Positions 46,001-55,384 of a stretch of DNA of 64,000 nucleotides are shown here, piece by piece. Under the pieces are notes generated by a model. It was not told the origin of the DNA. It worked only from the letters and a program-made list of their open reading frames with translations, and ran no database searches. The DNA lies in assembly GCF_004337695.1 (NCBI RefSeq), contig NZ_SJXJ01000004.1:191678-255677 (forward strand), in the 5' to 3' direction. The translations under genes were made by a program, and so were the position numbers. This DNA comes from Tenacibaculum sp. M341. Its GTDB lineage: Bacteria > Bacteroidota > Bacteroidia > Flavobacteriales > Flavobacteriaceae. How positions within the stretch are numbered: the stretch's first letter is position 1; every line of letters begins with the position of its first letter.

Positions 46001-47153
46001 TAATACCAAGATAAGGGTAATAGGAGAAAATAGTTGTGTAAATGAGCTTGTAGTAACTCAAAAATTTAATGAAGGACCAACTGTAGAAGATAATACATTA
46101 ACATTGAATTTTTCAACAGCTTTTCAAGCAAATCAGCAACAGGCATTCAATACAGCTTCTTTTGTTAATGGATTTACAGATCCTAATGGAGATAGTTTTG
46201 AGACTGTAAGAGTAACAGCTTTACCGTCTGTAGGTGAATTATTATTTAACGGTAATCCAGTTACAGTAGGCTATGAATTTCCAGTAAGTGATTCAGCTAG
46301 ATTAACTTATTCAGTTGATAATGTTAAACAAGAAGCTGATGGTATATATATTTATCAGAATGATGTAGATGCTGAAATAAAACAATTAGAAGATGATGAT
46401 TTTGTATTAATAAATTATGCGAATGGTGTTTACTCATTAAATAAAGTATCAGAAGATTTAATTGATTCAGGAGTTGATGGAACATTTGATACTTTGCCAG
46501 GTACAACAGGATGGAATAGTGATGTAACAGGTGCAGGATGGGAAAATGGTGTAGGTACAGCTGATTCGGTATTACCTGACCCCGCAAATACAGCAAGTGT
46601 TCAAGTAGGTCCAGGTTGTCCGCCATCTTCACAAGGAGGGGTCTATGCAGGTGCTATATCAAGACCAACATGGAGAGAAGAGTTTTTTACAAAAATAGAT
46701 GTAATAGCAGGGGAAACTTATATTGTCACTTTTGAACAAGTTTTTGCAGGAGATAGAGCAGCAGCCTATACTTTAGGGATTGCTATACCATGGGTAGTAA
46801 CATTAGGAGGTGTCATGAAATCATCTACCCCTAATGTTTGGGAAGGTTTTGGTAATCAAACTTGGCAAAAAGAAACTTTAAAATTTGTAGCATCTACCAC
46901 AGGCAATGTTATACTATCCTTTAGAACAGGATTACCCGTTGGAATGACTGATCATCCGGATGTTAGGTATGGTTATCTTGGTTGTGATAATGTAAAAATA
47001 CAACAAGTATTATCTACGTCTACAGATACAAGGGTGATTACCGGTCAAGAACTCACGGGTAAAATAATGAGTTTTGAAACATCAGATAATAATCCAAATA
47101 AACTATTTAGTAATCAAGCCGATATATTTATGTCTTCAAGTGTTTTAAGTTAG
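43029..47153 (+). CDS. Baseplate-associated protein 1 with Ig/PKD domains and jelly-roll-like C-terminus
   Basis: 1374 residues, no signal peptide. Residues 1-60 (YRKFTENQALTAGQLNEIID, FFEDQDRLSRTRLTGVGLAC) are shared with the next gene. The first about 650 residues are a conserved eCIS-type domain (LLGILGAPLNIGENTEHRHD, HLRxDFYKSPI-like). Then come Ig-like and PKD modules (FEWSFGDGERQFSTGRTFTH), a cadherin/VCBS-like stretch (GFTDPNGDSFETVRVTALPS) and a possible carbohydrate-binding jelly-roll (about nt 46610-47010, GVYAGAISRPTWREEFFTKI). Being the tail of the structural operon, it probably decorates the baseplate or binds cell-surface glycans. Confidence 0.7.
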   Translation: MNYKLEKLTTQYRKFTENQALTAGQLNEIIDFFEDQDRLSRTRLTGVGLACGFKTSVLDGDDDTKIINVTQGVGVTTDGDLVTLRDKASGSIGILGEKEVVIDITEKNYTHYREYETTKGFEDSDYPFFKSVGEDGVEQKVKLYELRNIKEIALEDLEDKDNDEEDKKNLFKCLNSSMVTGKVALLFLESFEEGETPCEDIDCDNQGDEQVSNLRMLLVSEDDVDKISQSDIIYKTAESYEALHKVLNPIEAFRAIISEDVKNTVELKEKFAEVVTKTNVFGEEEGDLGLLAGIKKVIETFNLSINTTELSNRAEVLFKASNSFKGEDFQYRYDLLKDLFATYNEIRSFILQLKFQCSPDLNAFPKHLLLGILGAPLNIGENTEHRHDFYKSPILVNDGENYQKLVFLVDRFEKLLQNGLPNMLPKTLKITPSTTSVFLGNRAIPFYYNTSNEFIRNWNFDKTKRGKEAYNLSYHRENLSSENFIQKPLNYSLDGFDFFRIEGHIGKDYKTAYEEINSKRIEYGLPFKIKVLSLNEILDSEKKIAAVATPSFSEDIAVAERAMFSNDPEEQKHGAHILSALRNRLNNVEGTLFRDSILGEKEIETELLSEYLCRNSGLEHAGGVELGGTFVLLYYTTPGPDSSTMVVADFSVPYVCCTKKEPVLLAVPVDKVCEYEEPIQISVIPEDAEVTTFVKEKQINAITKVGEQNYFNPILVPSEHHEKVITFQVNEEAVAPQITVYPEPNISIVLDEIVYNADERSAMVTFEINSTTDPDLNNLSFEWSFGDGERQFSTGRTFTHTYKRLPANEDIAFNVEVIAINTTTGASSCQAIESLLIDLFLIVNELDISVTDVCDYDDRVLLEVLPVGAEVKAYLLNTQINAIEKEGEQQYFVPRAVPSSTFGDIQEITFTVNNDVMKQTIKVYPKPDVNITSSIEFIDGKDEVIVTYKGLISEYEYEFDFSGNGFWEEITPDATGSYSKTYVLTSDLSEINTKIRVIGENSCVNELVVTQKFNEGPTVEDNTLTLNFSTAFQANQQQAFNTASFVNGFTDPNGDSFETVRVTALPSVGELLFNGNPVTVGYEFPVSDSARLTYSVDNVKQEADGIYIYQNDVDAEIKQLEDDDFVLINYANGVYSLNKVSEDLIDSGVDGTFDTLPGTTGWNSDVTGAGWENGVGTADSVLPDPANTASVQVGPGCPPSSQGGVYAGAISRPTWREEFFTKIDVIAGETYIVTFEQVFAGDRAAAYTLGIAIPWVVTLGGVMKSSTPNVWEGFGNQTWQKETLKFVASTTGNVILSFRTGLPVGMTDHPDVRYGYLGCDNVKIQQVLSTSTDTRVITGQELTGKIMSFETSDNNPNKLFSNQADIFMSSSVLS

Positions 47154-47189
47154 TTTTAGGTAGTACGAACAGGAATAAAAAACAAAACG

Positions 47190-49778
47190 ATGAGTATAGA
47201 ATTAGATAAAATAATCACACTCTACAGAAAGTTTACCAATGGTCAATATGTGGCATACGATCAGTTTAATGAGTTTTTAAATAGTTTTGAAGATCAAGAC
47301 AGGCTATCAAGAGTATTATTAAGAGGTGTAGGTGTTGCATGTGGTTTACAACCAACTTTAGAGAAAGATAAAAGTATTAGCGTTTCTGTAGGAAACGCTA
47401 ATACAACTGATGGGGATTTAATCCCTTTTTTAAAAGACATACGATATAGTCATTTTATAAATTATGATAATTTCAAAGCGTTATATCCTCCATTTTATAA
47501 TGGAGATAACCAAATAAAATTATATGAGCTTGTTAGTAAAACTGAACTAAGTAAGGTTTCAGGAGCAAAATCATTGTCAAGTCTAGGGAATTTAGAAGAT
47601 AAATATCTTGTATTTTATTTAGAGAGTTATGAAAAAGATATAAAACCATGTAGAGGAGTAGACTGTGATAATTATGGAGTAGAGCAAATAAAAAACTTAA
47701 AAGTATTACTGACAGATCAGGATGGAATAGAACATCTATCAAAAGATGATGTTGTATATTTTAGAAAAGATGCTAGTAAATTTTATGATAGTCTACAAGA
47801 GATAGTATTGGACAGACCACTATTAAATGAAAAGACCAATACTCAGACTCTCATAAATGATTTGTATTCAAACATTGTAAACGACAAAAATCTTCATGAG
47901 AGAATAGAGAAGAATTACAGGTTTATAACTGGTTTTTTTGAATATGAAGATGTATTTAAGGATTTGTCTCTTACAAAGCTTATAGAAGAACTTTCGGGAA
48001 GATCAAAAGAAATTGGAATTCAATATGTATATGCTTTTTTACGTGAGTTGATAAGTACTTACAATGAAATTAAGGAGTTGCTTCCTGAATTAAAGACATT
48101 GAAATTTCCTGATTTTAAGGCTTTTCAGAAGCATATTATGTTAGGTAGTTTGAATACAGAAAATAAAACTTACAGACATCAGTTTTATAAAAGTCCTGTT
48201 GTTGATGAGTTAGCTACTTTAGATAAGGTAATGTTATTGCTCGATAGGTCTAGAGATCAAGTAAAGAATGTTTTGAGTTTGAATATTGATTTAGGAACAA
48301 TTAAAGTTATCCCTTCTTCTAAAGTTCCAAACATTGGAAAAAAAGCAATTCCTTTTTATTATTTAAATAAACAAAGTGGAGGTTTAACTGTTATAAATGC
48401 TTTGCAGACTAGAGTAATGATACCAAATGAATTGAATGATAATAACAATTCGATAAGACATTCTTGGGATTTTGAAACTACTGTAAATAGAGATTATCAA
48501 AATATATTAGGGTATCATGCTTCAAACACTAGTTTGCCAAGGCATGTTCAAAAGCCAATAGATTTTAATTTAGATCAAGCATCATTTTTTAGGGTTGAAG
48601 GACACCTAGGTAAGAATTATGAAGAAGCTAAAAAGTTTTTAGATGATTTAAGATTTGAAAAGCAACTAGATTTTGATGTTGTCTTAATTTCACTAGAAAA
48701 ATTAGATCCAAATCAAGGTGATGAAACTAAAATTAACTATTTAGATTATTTAGAAAGACATCCAGATGTAGCTCATCATTCAGGAGTGTATGCAGGAGGA
48801 ACATTTGTTATGATGTATGAATCAGAAACAAACCCAAAAGTTTTTGCAGATTTTACAATTCCTTATATCTGTTGTCCTACAAAATACAACTATTCATTAT
48901 CAGCTCCGGTTTCAGAAGTTTGCCGAGGGGATGAGGATTTTATTCTAGTTGCAGAACCTTTGTTAGGGGAGGTAAAGGCTTTTATAAACGGTAATCAAAT
49001 AGATGTAATAGAAAAAATAGCAGGACAAAATTATTTTATTCCAGCTAATATACCTGACTCCATAACAAAAGAGGAGATAAGTTTTACAGTAAATGATAAG
49101 CCTGTTGAAACAAAATTATCAGTGTTGCCAGATCCTAATGTGAATATTACCACATCAATAGCGTATTTCCAAGACGATAGCAACAGATTTGATGTAACAT
49201 TTTCAGGGCTAGATTCAAAATATACGTATGAATTTGATTTTTATTCTGATGATTTATGGAAGGAAGTAAAGCCAAATGAAAAGGGACAGTACACGCATAA
49301 ATATATGGTTTCTTCTGGTGAGTTAAAGGTTGAAGTGAAAGTTTTGGTTAAAGACACTGTCACAGGTTGTGTTTTGCTTGAGACTATTTTAGTAGAATCA
49401 GTTCCAGATATAGAAATTATTTCAGTTGATTATACTGAAGGAGGTTGCTGTAATGGATTGGAAATAGATAGTTTCTATTACCCAGAAGGAGAACGTTTTT
49501 GTATTGATGCAAGAAATGTAAATCAAGTATCAGTACCGTTTGCTATAGAGACTATTAATTCAAGACCATTTACAAAAGTAAAAGGACGTTACAAATTGTA
49601 TTCAAATACCGATTGGATTGATTTTACGGTGTTGGATATCAATAATATTAGAACTCCAGTAATTGCTGGTCTCGGAGAATTTGATTTACAAATCAGTATT
49701 TCAGAAGATGGAAATGTTTGGACTGACTGGTATACTTGTCCAAGATTTATCTTAGATAAATGTGTAGTGTACAGTTAA
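47190..49778 (+). CDS. Baseplate-associated protein 2, carrying the module shared with the DUF285 proteins
   Basis: 862 residues, paralogue of the previous gene over its N-terminal about 600 residues (YRKFTNGQYVAYDQFNEFLN, SFEDQDRLSRVLLRGVGVAC, KHIMLGSLNTENKTYRHQFY) and over the Ig-like segment NVNITTSIAYF ... TYEFDFYSDDLW. The last about 70 residues (VKGRYKLYSNTDW ... GEFDLQISISEDGNVWTDWY) recur at the C-termini of the two DUF285 giants downstream. A terminator-like hairpin lies 70 bp after the stop. It probably forms part of the baseplate periphery and may be a docking partner for the DUF285 proteins. Confidence 0.7.
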   Translation: MSIELDKIITLYRKFTNGQYVAYDQFNEFLNSFEDQDRLSRVLLRGVGVACGLQPTLEKDKSISVSVGNANTTDGDLIPFLKDIRYSHFINYDNFKALYPPFYNGDNQIKLYELVSKTELSKVSGAKSLSSLGNLEDKYLVFYLESYEKDIKPCRGVDCDNYGVEQIKNLKVLLTDQDGIEHLSKDDVVYFRKDASKFYDSLQEIVLDRPLLNEKTNTQTLINDLYSNIVNDKNLHERIEKNYRFITGFFEYEDVFKDLSLTKLIEELSGRSKEIGIQYVYAFLRELISTYNEIKELLPELKTLKFPDFKAFQKHIMLGSLNTENKTYRHQFYKSPVVDELATLDKVMLLLDRSRDQVKNVLSLNIDLGTIKVIPSSKVPNIGKKAIPFYYLNKQSGGLTVINALQTRVMIPNELNDNNNSIRHSWDFETTVNRDYQNILGYHASNTSLPRHVQKPIDFNLDQASFFRVEGHLGKNYEEAKKFLDDLRFEKQLDFDVVLISLEKLDPNQGDETKINYLDYLERHPDVAHHSGVYAGGTFVMMYESETNPKVFADFTIPYICCPTKYNYSLSAPVSEVCRGDEDFILVAEPLLGEVKAFINGNQIDVIEKIAGQNYFIPANIPDSITKEEISFTVNDKPVETKLSVLPDPNVNITTSIAYFQDDSNRFDVTFSGLDSKYTYEFDFYSDDLWKEVKPNEKGQYTHKYMVSSGELKVEVKVLVKDTVTGCVLLETILVESVPDIEIISVDYTEGGCCNGLEIDSFYYPEGERFCIDARNVNQVSVPFAIETINSRPFTKVKGRYKLYSNTDWIDFTVLDINNIRTPVIAGLGEFDLQISISEDGNVWTDWYTCPRFILDKCVVYS

Positions 49779-49815
49779 TATGATAAACGTTAAAACTAAT
49801 TACACCTTCTTATTA

Positions 49816-49909
49816 TAGAAACATGCAATGTTTCTAAATTAAACAATAACCCGAGTTAGATAAAAGCTGTCAGATATTATGAAAAAGCATTTAACTCGGG
49901 TTGTTTTAT
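49816..49909 (+). terminator. Hairpin pair ending the structural operon
   Basis: Hairpin 1: TAGAAACAT (49816-49824), GCA, ATGTTTCTA (49828-49836). Hairpin 2: AACCCGAGTTA (49848-49858), 33-nt loop, TAACTCGGGTT (49892-49902), then GTTTTATTT. The same two-hairpin arrangement is found at 55268-55352 before the next DUF285 gene. It could be a terminator or an attenuator. Confidence 0.65.
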
Positions 49910-49937
49910 TTAACAATTTACTTTAAAAACATAAAAA

Positions 49938-52900
49938 ATGGAAGAAAAAGATTTTTTCATAACAACTTGGCAAACCACAACAGATAATGAATCAATTACG
50001 ATACCTATAAATTCAAATTTAACCTATAATTATGATGTTGATTGGGGGGATAATAACGAAATTTTTGAGGAGGGGTTTACAGGAGAAGCATCACATGTCT
50101 ATACAGTTCCTGGAGAATATAAGGTAAGAATAAGAAGAACCTTTCCACATTTGTTTTTTAATAAGAAAGTAGGAAAAGATAAAATTATTAGTATCGATCA
50201 ATGGGGTGCTATTTCTTGGGAGTCTATGTATGCTATGTTTCTAGGTTGTAAGAATCTTGTAGGTAAAGCAACTGACATTCCTGATCTTAATAGAGTTACC
50301 GATTTGTCCTACATGTTTTCAGAGGCACGTATGTTTAATCAACCTATAGGGAACTGGGATGTTAGTAATGTAACTAATATGTCTGGAATGTTCTCTTACA
50401 ATACTTCTTTTAATCAAGATATAAGTACTTGGGATGTTGGTAATGTAACTAATATGAGGTCTATGTTTTCAGGGGCACGTATGTTTAATCAACCTATAGG
50501 AAACTGGAATGTAGGTAAGGTTACTAAAATGGCTAATATGTTCTCTAACTGTAGAGAGTTTAATCAGGATATAAGCGCTTGGAATATTAGTAAGGTTACA
50601 GATATGGAGTATATGTTTTATTTCGCCATGAATTTTAATCAACCTATAGAACAATGGGATGTTAGTAATGTTTCTAATATGAAAGCCATGTTTTCAGGAG
50701 CTGAGTCATTCAATCAGTCATTAGGATTATGGAACACGGTAAGCGTAATAGACATGGAAAGTATGTTTTTTATGGCAAAGGCTTTTAATCAACCTATAGA
50801 ACAATGGGATGTTAGTAATGTTTCTAATATGAAAGCCATGTTTTCAGGAGCTGAGTCATTCAATCAAGATTTAAATGGATGGGATGTTGGTAATGTAACT
50901 AACATGAGTAGTATGTTCTACCAAAATAAAATTTTTAATGGGGCATTAGATAATTGGAATTTCAAACGGTTAAAAAGTTTAAATTCTATGTTTTTTGAAG
51001 CCACATCTTTTAATCAGGATTTAAATAAATGGAATGTCAGCACTGTAGTTGATATGGAGGGCGTTTTTTGGGGAGCAGAAATATTTAATGGGAATATTAG
51101 TGATTGGGATGTCAGTTCGGTTACAAATATGAAGAAAATGTTGTACGGAGCAAAGTTCTTTAATCAAGATATAGGTAGTTGGGATGTAAGTAATGTAACT
51201 AATATGGTTTCTACTTTTTCAGGTGCTGAAGTTTTTAATGCTAATATCAGTAATTGGGATGTTAGTTCAGTTACGATTATGCACTCAATATTTGCAAGAA
51301 CAAAGCTATTTAATCAACCTATAGGAAATTGGGATGTAAGTAATGTAACTGATATGACCTCTATGTTTTATGGTGCTCTTGAGTTTAATCAACCTATAGG
51401 AAATTGGGATACATCTAAAGTGACTAATATGTCTACTATGTTTTATGAAGCTGAAAATTTTAACCAGCCTATAGGCGATTGGAATGTTAATAGTGTTAAA
51501 TATATGAGAGGTATGTTTAGAGAAGCAATTTCTTTTAATGAACCTATAGAAAATTGGGATACATCTAAAGTAATTACTATGAATAGTATGTTTGCTAATG
51601 CACACAATTTCATTCAATCTATAGACAGGTGGGATGTAAGTAATGTTAGAGATATGCGGAGAATGTTTCAAGGAACTAGAAGTTTTAATCAGCCTATAGG
51701 AGATTGGGATGTAAGTAGTGTAACTGATATGGAGGCTATGTTTTATGATGCATCAGAATTTAACCAATCTATAAGCGATTGGGGGGTCGGTAAAGTTACT
51801 AATATGAAACAAATGTTTCAAAATGCAAAGTCCTTTAATCAGGATTTAGGTTCTTGGGATGTAAGTAGTGTAACTGATATGGAGGGTATGTTTTATGGTG
51901 CATCAGAATTTAACCAATCTATAAGTGATTGGAATGTCGGTAACGTCACTAATATGAAACAAATGTTTCGAAATGCAAAGTCCTTTAATCAGGATTTAGA
52001 TTCTTGGGATGTAAGTAATGTAACTGATATGGAGAGTATGTTTGCTGGTGCTTCAGACTTTAATCAATTTATAGGAGATTGGAATGTTGGCAACGTCACT
52101 AATATGGGGGGTATGTTCTATGATGCTTCAGAGTTTAATCAACCTATAGGTGATTGGAATGTTAGTAAAGTAGCGCTTATGATCTCGATGTTTTCTAATG
52201 CTCAATCTTTTAATCAACCTATAGGTAATTGGGATATTGGTAATGTTAAAGAGTTTCAGGGAATGTTTTATGGAGCTTCAAAATTTAATCAACCTATAGG
52301 TGATTGGGATTTAAGTAGTATTACTAACACGTTCTATCTTTTTTTTCAAGCAAGCTCTTTTGATCAGTCTTTAGAGAACTGGGATGTTACTAATGTAATG
52401 GCTATGTCCGAAATGTTTCATGGGGTTAAACTTTCAACGGCTAATTACGATGCTACTTTAGAGAGTTGGAGTACTCAACAATTAAAGGGAAATGTAAGAT
52501 TTGATGCAGGTGATAGTAATTATTGTTTAGCGGAAGAAGCTAGACAAAAAATTATAAATGATTTTGGTTGGAGAATTTCAGACACTGGTAAAGACCCAGA
52601 ATGTGGTAAAGTAGATATTAACAAATCAACCATTACAGTTACACCAACAGAGGTATTTGCAGACGGAATTTCTACCTCAACCATCACTGTTCAGTTATTA
52701 GATACAAGTGGAATTAAAATTATTTCTGGAGGAGAAATAGTAGATATAAAAACTACTCTAGGAAATTTAAGCAATGTAACAGATAATTTAAACGGAATTT
52801 ATACAGCGACTTTATCAAGTGAAGTAGAAGGTAATGCTGAATTGTCTTTTTCTGTAAATGGAGAAGAAAGTATTAATAAAGCTAATGTAAGTTTCCAAAA

Positions 52901-55241
52901 AGATACAGAGTCTTTTATTACAACTTGGCAAACTACTACAGATAATGAATCGATTACCATTCCAACCAAAGGAGATGGGTATGATTATACAGTAGACTGG
53001 GGTGATGGAACTGTAGACTCAGCTATAACGGGCAATATCACACATATTTACGCCAATGAAGGTGTGCACACTATTAAAATAAAAGGAGATTTTCCTAGAA
53101 TATTTTTTAATAATCAAGGAGATAAGGATAAAATTTTAACTATAGAACAATGGGGTGTTATTAAATGGGAGTCAATGAATTTAGCCTTTTCAGGTTGTTC
53201 TAAGTTAATTTCAAAAGCTATAGATGCTCCAGATTTATTACTAGTTACTAGTATGCGAAATATGTTTCAAAAGGCAAGTCTATTCAATGGAGATTTAAGT
53301 CTTTGGAATACTTCTAATGTTGAAGATATGTTTGGGGTGTTTCATGAAGCAGAGTCTTTTAATGGAGATATCAGTACCTGGAATACAGTCAGGGTTATTA
53401 ACATGTCTTACATGTTTAATGGAGCGAAAATCTTTAATCAAGATTTGGTGACAAGAGAAAATGTTTGGGATGTTAGTAGTGTAACTTTAATGCATAATAT
53501 GTTTCAAAATGCAGAGTCTTTTAATGGAGATATCAGTACCTGGAATACAGTCAGGGTTATTAATATGTCTTACATGTTTAATGGAGCTAAAATGTTTGAT
53601 CAAGATTTGGTGACAAGAGAAAATGTTTGGAATGTTAGTAGTGTTACTAGCATGAAAGCTATGTTTTCAGGGGCTGAAACTTTCAATGGAGATATTAGTA
53701 CTTGGAATACAAGTAAAGTTACTGATATGAGTTTTATGTTTAATGGAGCAAAGGTTTTTGCTCAAGACTTAATAACAAAAGGAAATATATGGAATGTTAG
53801 TAATGTTACTAATATGTTAGCAATGTTTCAGAATGCTAAAAAGTTTAATGGAGATTTGAATAGCTGGGATGTTAGTAGTGTTACCAATATGGCGAGTATG
53901 TTTTCAGGAGCAAGTGTATTTAATCAAGATATTAAATGGGGAGAAAAAGTAAACAATGTTATTAATATGTTAGGAATGTTTTCAAGAGCAAGTGTATTTA
54001 ATGGAGACATTAGTGAATGGAATGTAGGTAATGTTCTTAATATGGCTAATATGTTTCAAATAGCAGATTTGTTTGATAGAGATTTAAGTAATTGGGATGT
54101 AAGTAAGGTAACTAATATGCATAGAATGTTTCGTGCAGCTAGTTCTTTCGACCAAAGCCTTGGAAATTGGAATGTAAGTAATGTTACAGATATGTCTGAA
54201 ATGTTTAAATCTGCGAAACTTTCTACAGAAAACTATGATGCCTCTTTGATAGGTTGGAGTAAACAAAATTTACAAGAAAATGTTCCTTTTGACGGAGGAA
54301 ATAGCAATTATTGTGATGGAGAAAAAGCAAGGGGAAATATTATTTCTAAGTTTAATTGGTCTATTACAGATTCAGGAAGAGATATAGCTTGTGTTCAATT
54401 AGATTTAACTAAATCTATTATTACAGCAGTTCCGCAGAATATAAACATTAATAAAGAAGAATCATCTTTAATTACCGTTCAGTTAAAAGACGAATTTGGA
54501 AATGATTTTACAAGACCTACTGAGTTAGTAAGTATTGCTTCAACAAAAGGAGTTACAAGTACTATTCAGAATTTAGGAAATGGGCTTTATCAAACTGAAT
54601 TGAGAGATGATTCTGTAGGTACAGCAATAGTATCGTTTAAAGTTGGAGCAGAAAAAGGAATACAAAATACTTTAGTTAGTTTTTATCAACCGTTAGGTTG
54701 TCAAGTTTCTTTTAATATAAAAGCGGATCAAACAATTACAGGAGCAAAGGGGAGATATAGAAGAATATATGATGAACCTATTGATGCAACAATTCCTTGG
54801 ATAACTTTTGAGATTACAAACTTTAATAATCCTTCAACGCCTTTATTAAGGGAAGCAGCAGAGTATGAGTTAGAGGTAATGATTCAAGGAGTAAATGGAG
54901 TTTGGACAGATTGGTATAAGCATTCATCTTTTGTTATTAATGGATGTGAGCAAAATCAAGAGAATGTATTAGAAATTTACAAAGGAAATTGCTTCAGTAT
55001 ATTAGGTGATAAAGTAAAAGTTTACCTTAAGACAGGAGATACAAGCAAGGTGTATTTGTATAGAGATGCAGACTTTAGTATTCCTTTTAATGGAAATAAT
55101 GAATCTTATGTTATTGTAAGTAAGCCGTCATATTCAGATTATGAGAGGAGAAGTTTAGTCCCAATTTCAACTATTGAGTTTAAAGTAAGAGAAGATGGAG
55201 AAATGCATGGAATAGTTCCATGTAATTCATACGATAGCTAA
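49938..55241 (+). CDS. Giant DUF285 (BspA-like) repeat protein 1 without signal peptide
   Basis: 1767 residues starting MEEKDFFITTWQTTTDNESI, no signal peptide, no sorting domain. Architecture: PKD-like start (VDWGDNNEIFEEGFTGEASH), a DUF285 array of 25-residue units FNQPIGNWDVSNVTDMSSMF-type (about residues 110-830), a bacterial Ig-like module (ITVTPTEVFADGISTSTITV, about 895-990), a second PKD-like unit and DUF285 array (about 990-1440), a second Ig-like module, and a C-terminal GAKGRYRR ... VNGVWTDWYKHSSFVINGC module shared with the eCIS protein at 47190. DUF285 proteins are usually exported surface proteins; the missing leader and the shared module suggest it is instead a component or appendage of the particle. 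Confidence 0.75.
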   Translation: MEEKDFFITTWQTTTDNESITIPINSNLTYNYDVDWGDNNEIFEEGFTGEASHVYTVPGEYKVRIRRTFPHLFFNKKVGKDKIISIDQWGAISWESMYAMFLGCKNLVGKATDIPDLNRVTDLSYMFSEARMFNQPIGNWDVSNVTNMSGMFSYNTSFNQDISTWDVGNVTNMRSMFSGARMFNQPIGNWNVGKVTKMANMFSNCREFNQDISAWNISKVTDMEYMFYFAMNFNQPIEQWDVSNVSNMKAMFSGAESFNQSLGLWNTVSVIDMESMFFMAKAFNQPIEQWDVSNVSNMKAMFSGAESFNQDLNGWDVGNVTNMSSMFYQNKIFNGALDNWNFKRLKSLNSMFFEATSFNQDLNKWNVSTVVDMEGVFWGAEIFNGNISDWDVSSVTNMKKMLYGAKFFNQDIGSWDVSNVTNMVSTFSGAEVFNANISNWDVSSVTIMHSIFARTKLFNQPIGNWDVSNVTDMTSMFYGALEFNQPIGNWDTSKVTNMSTMFYEAENFNQPIGDWNVNSVKYMRGMFREAISFNEPIENWDTSKVITMNSMFANAHNFIQSIDRWDVSNVRDMRRMFQGTRSFNQPIGDWDVSSVTDMEAMFYDASEFNQSISDWGVGKVTNMKQMFQNAKSFNQDLGSWDVSSVTDMEGMFYGASEFNQSISDWNVGNVTNMKQMFRNAKSFNQDLDSWDVSNVTDMESMFAGASDFNQFIGDWNVGNVTNMGGMFYDASEFNQPIGDWNVSKVALMISMFSNAQSFNQPIGNWDIGNVKEFQGMFYGASKFNQPIGDWDLSSITNTFYLFFQASSFDQSLENWDVTNVMAMSEMFHGVKLSTANYDATLESWSTQQLKGNVRFDAGDSNYCLAEEARQKIINDFGWRISDTGKDPECGKVDINKSTITVTPTEVFADGISTSTITVQLLDTSGIKIISGGEIVDIKTTLGNLSNVTDNLNGIYTATLSSEVEGNAELSFSVNGEESINKANVSFQKDTESFITTWQTTTDNESITIPTKGDGYDYTVDWGDGTVDSAITGNITHIYANEGVHTIKIKGDFPRIFFNNQGDKDKILTIEQWGVIKWESMNLAFSGCSKLISKAIDAPDLLLVTSMRNMFQKASLFNGDLSLWNTSNVEDMFGVFHEAESFNGDISTWNTVRVINMSYMFNGAKIFNQDLVTRENVWDVSSVTLMHNMFQNAESFNGDISTWNTVRVINMSYMFNGAKMFDQDLVTRENVWNVSSVTSMKAMFSGAETFNGDISTWNTSKVTDMSFMFNGAKVFAQDLITKGNIWNVSNVTNMLAMFQNAKKFNGDLNSWDVSSVTNMASMFSGASVFNQDIKWGEKVNNVINMLGMFSRASVFNGDISEWNVGNVLNMANMFQIADLFDRDLSNWDVSKVTNMHRMFRAASSFDQSLGNWNVSNVTDMSEMFKSAKLSTENYDASLIGWSKQNLQENVPFDGGNSNYCDGEKARGNIISKFNWSITDSGRDIACVQLDLTKSIITAVPQNININKEESSLITVQLKDEFGNDFTRPTELVSIASTKGVTSTIQNLGNGLYQTELRDDSVGTAIVSFKVGAEKGIQNTLVSFYQPLGCQVSFNIKADQTITGAKGRYRRIYDEPIDATIPWITFEITNFNNPSTPLLREAAEYELEVMIQGVNGVWTDWYKHSSFVINGCEQNQENVLEIYKGNCFSILGDKVKVYLKTGDTSKVYLYRDADFSIPFNGNNESYVIVSKPSYSDYERRSLVPISTIEFKVREDGEMHGIVPCNSYDS
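50290..54220 (+). repeat. Two tandem DUF285 arrays, 75-bp period
   Basis: Units of 75 bp encoding FNQ(P/D)IGNWDVSNVT(D/N)M--MF, from about 50290 to 52440 and again from about 53250 to 54220. Some copies are identical over long stretches: 50633-50716 equals 50783-50866 (84 bp, offset 150). In the second array a longer unit gives an offset of 162 (copies near 53349 and 53511). Confidence 0.88.
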
Positions 55242-55267
55242 TTATAATCTTACCAATATGTCTAAAA

Positions 55268-55352
55268 AGAAACAATTATTTGTTTCTATACAAAACACCC
55301 TGAGTTAAATCAAAAGATTTTAAGATACGAAGACAAAGAGATTTAACTCAGG
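55268..55352 (+). terminator. Hairpin pair between the two DUF285 genes
   Basis: Hairpin 1: AGAAACAA (55268-55275), TTAT, TTGTTTCT (55280-55287). Hairpin 2: CCTGAGTTAAATC (55299-55311), 28-nt loop, GATTTAACTCAGG (55340-55352), followed by TTATTT. A diverged copy of the element at 49816-49909, with the stems kept by paired changes. Confidence 0.65.
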
Positions 55353-55384
55353 TTATTTAACTAATTATATTTAAAATATTTTAA

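Noticed and set aside
27755-49778. Prophage or R-type tailocin
   Set aside because: No capsid, portal, terminase, integrase, holin or lysin; the AAA+ ATPase, DUF4255, DUF5908 and CIS_TMP genes mark an eCIS.
51306-51671. Antisense open frames inside the DUF285, DUF11 and fibre repeats
   Set aside because: They arise from the repeated codons of the sense gene, lack recognisable motifs and change with the repeat number.
50290-54220. CRISPR-like or satellite array suggested by regular 75-bp periodicity
   Set aside because: The repeats are in one open frame and encode DUF285 units; the period equals 25 codons.
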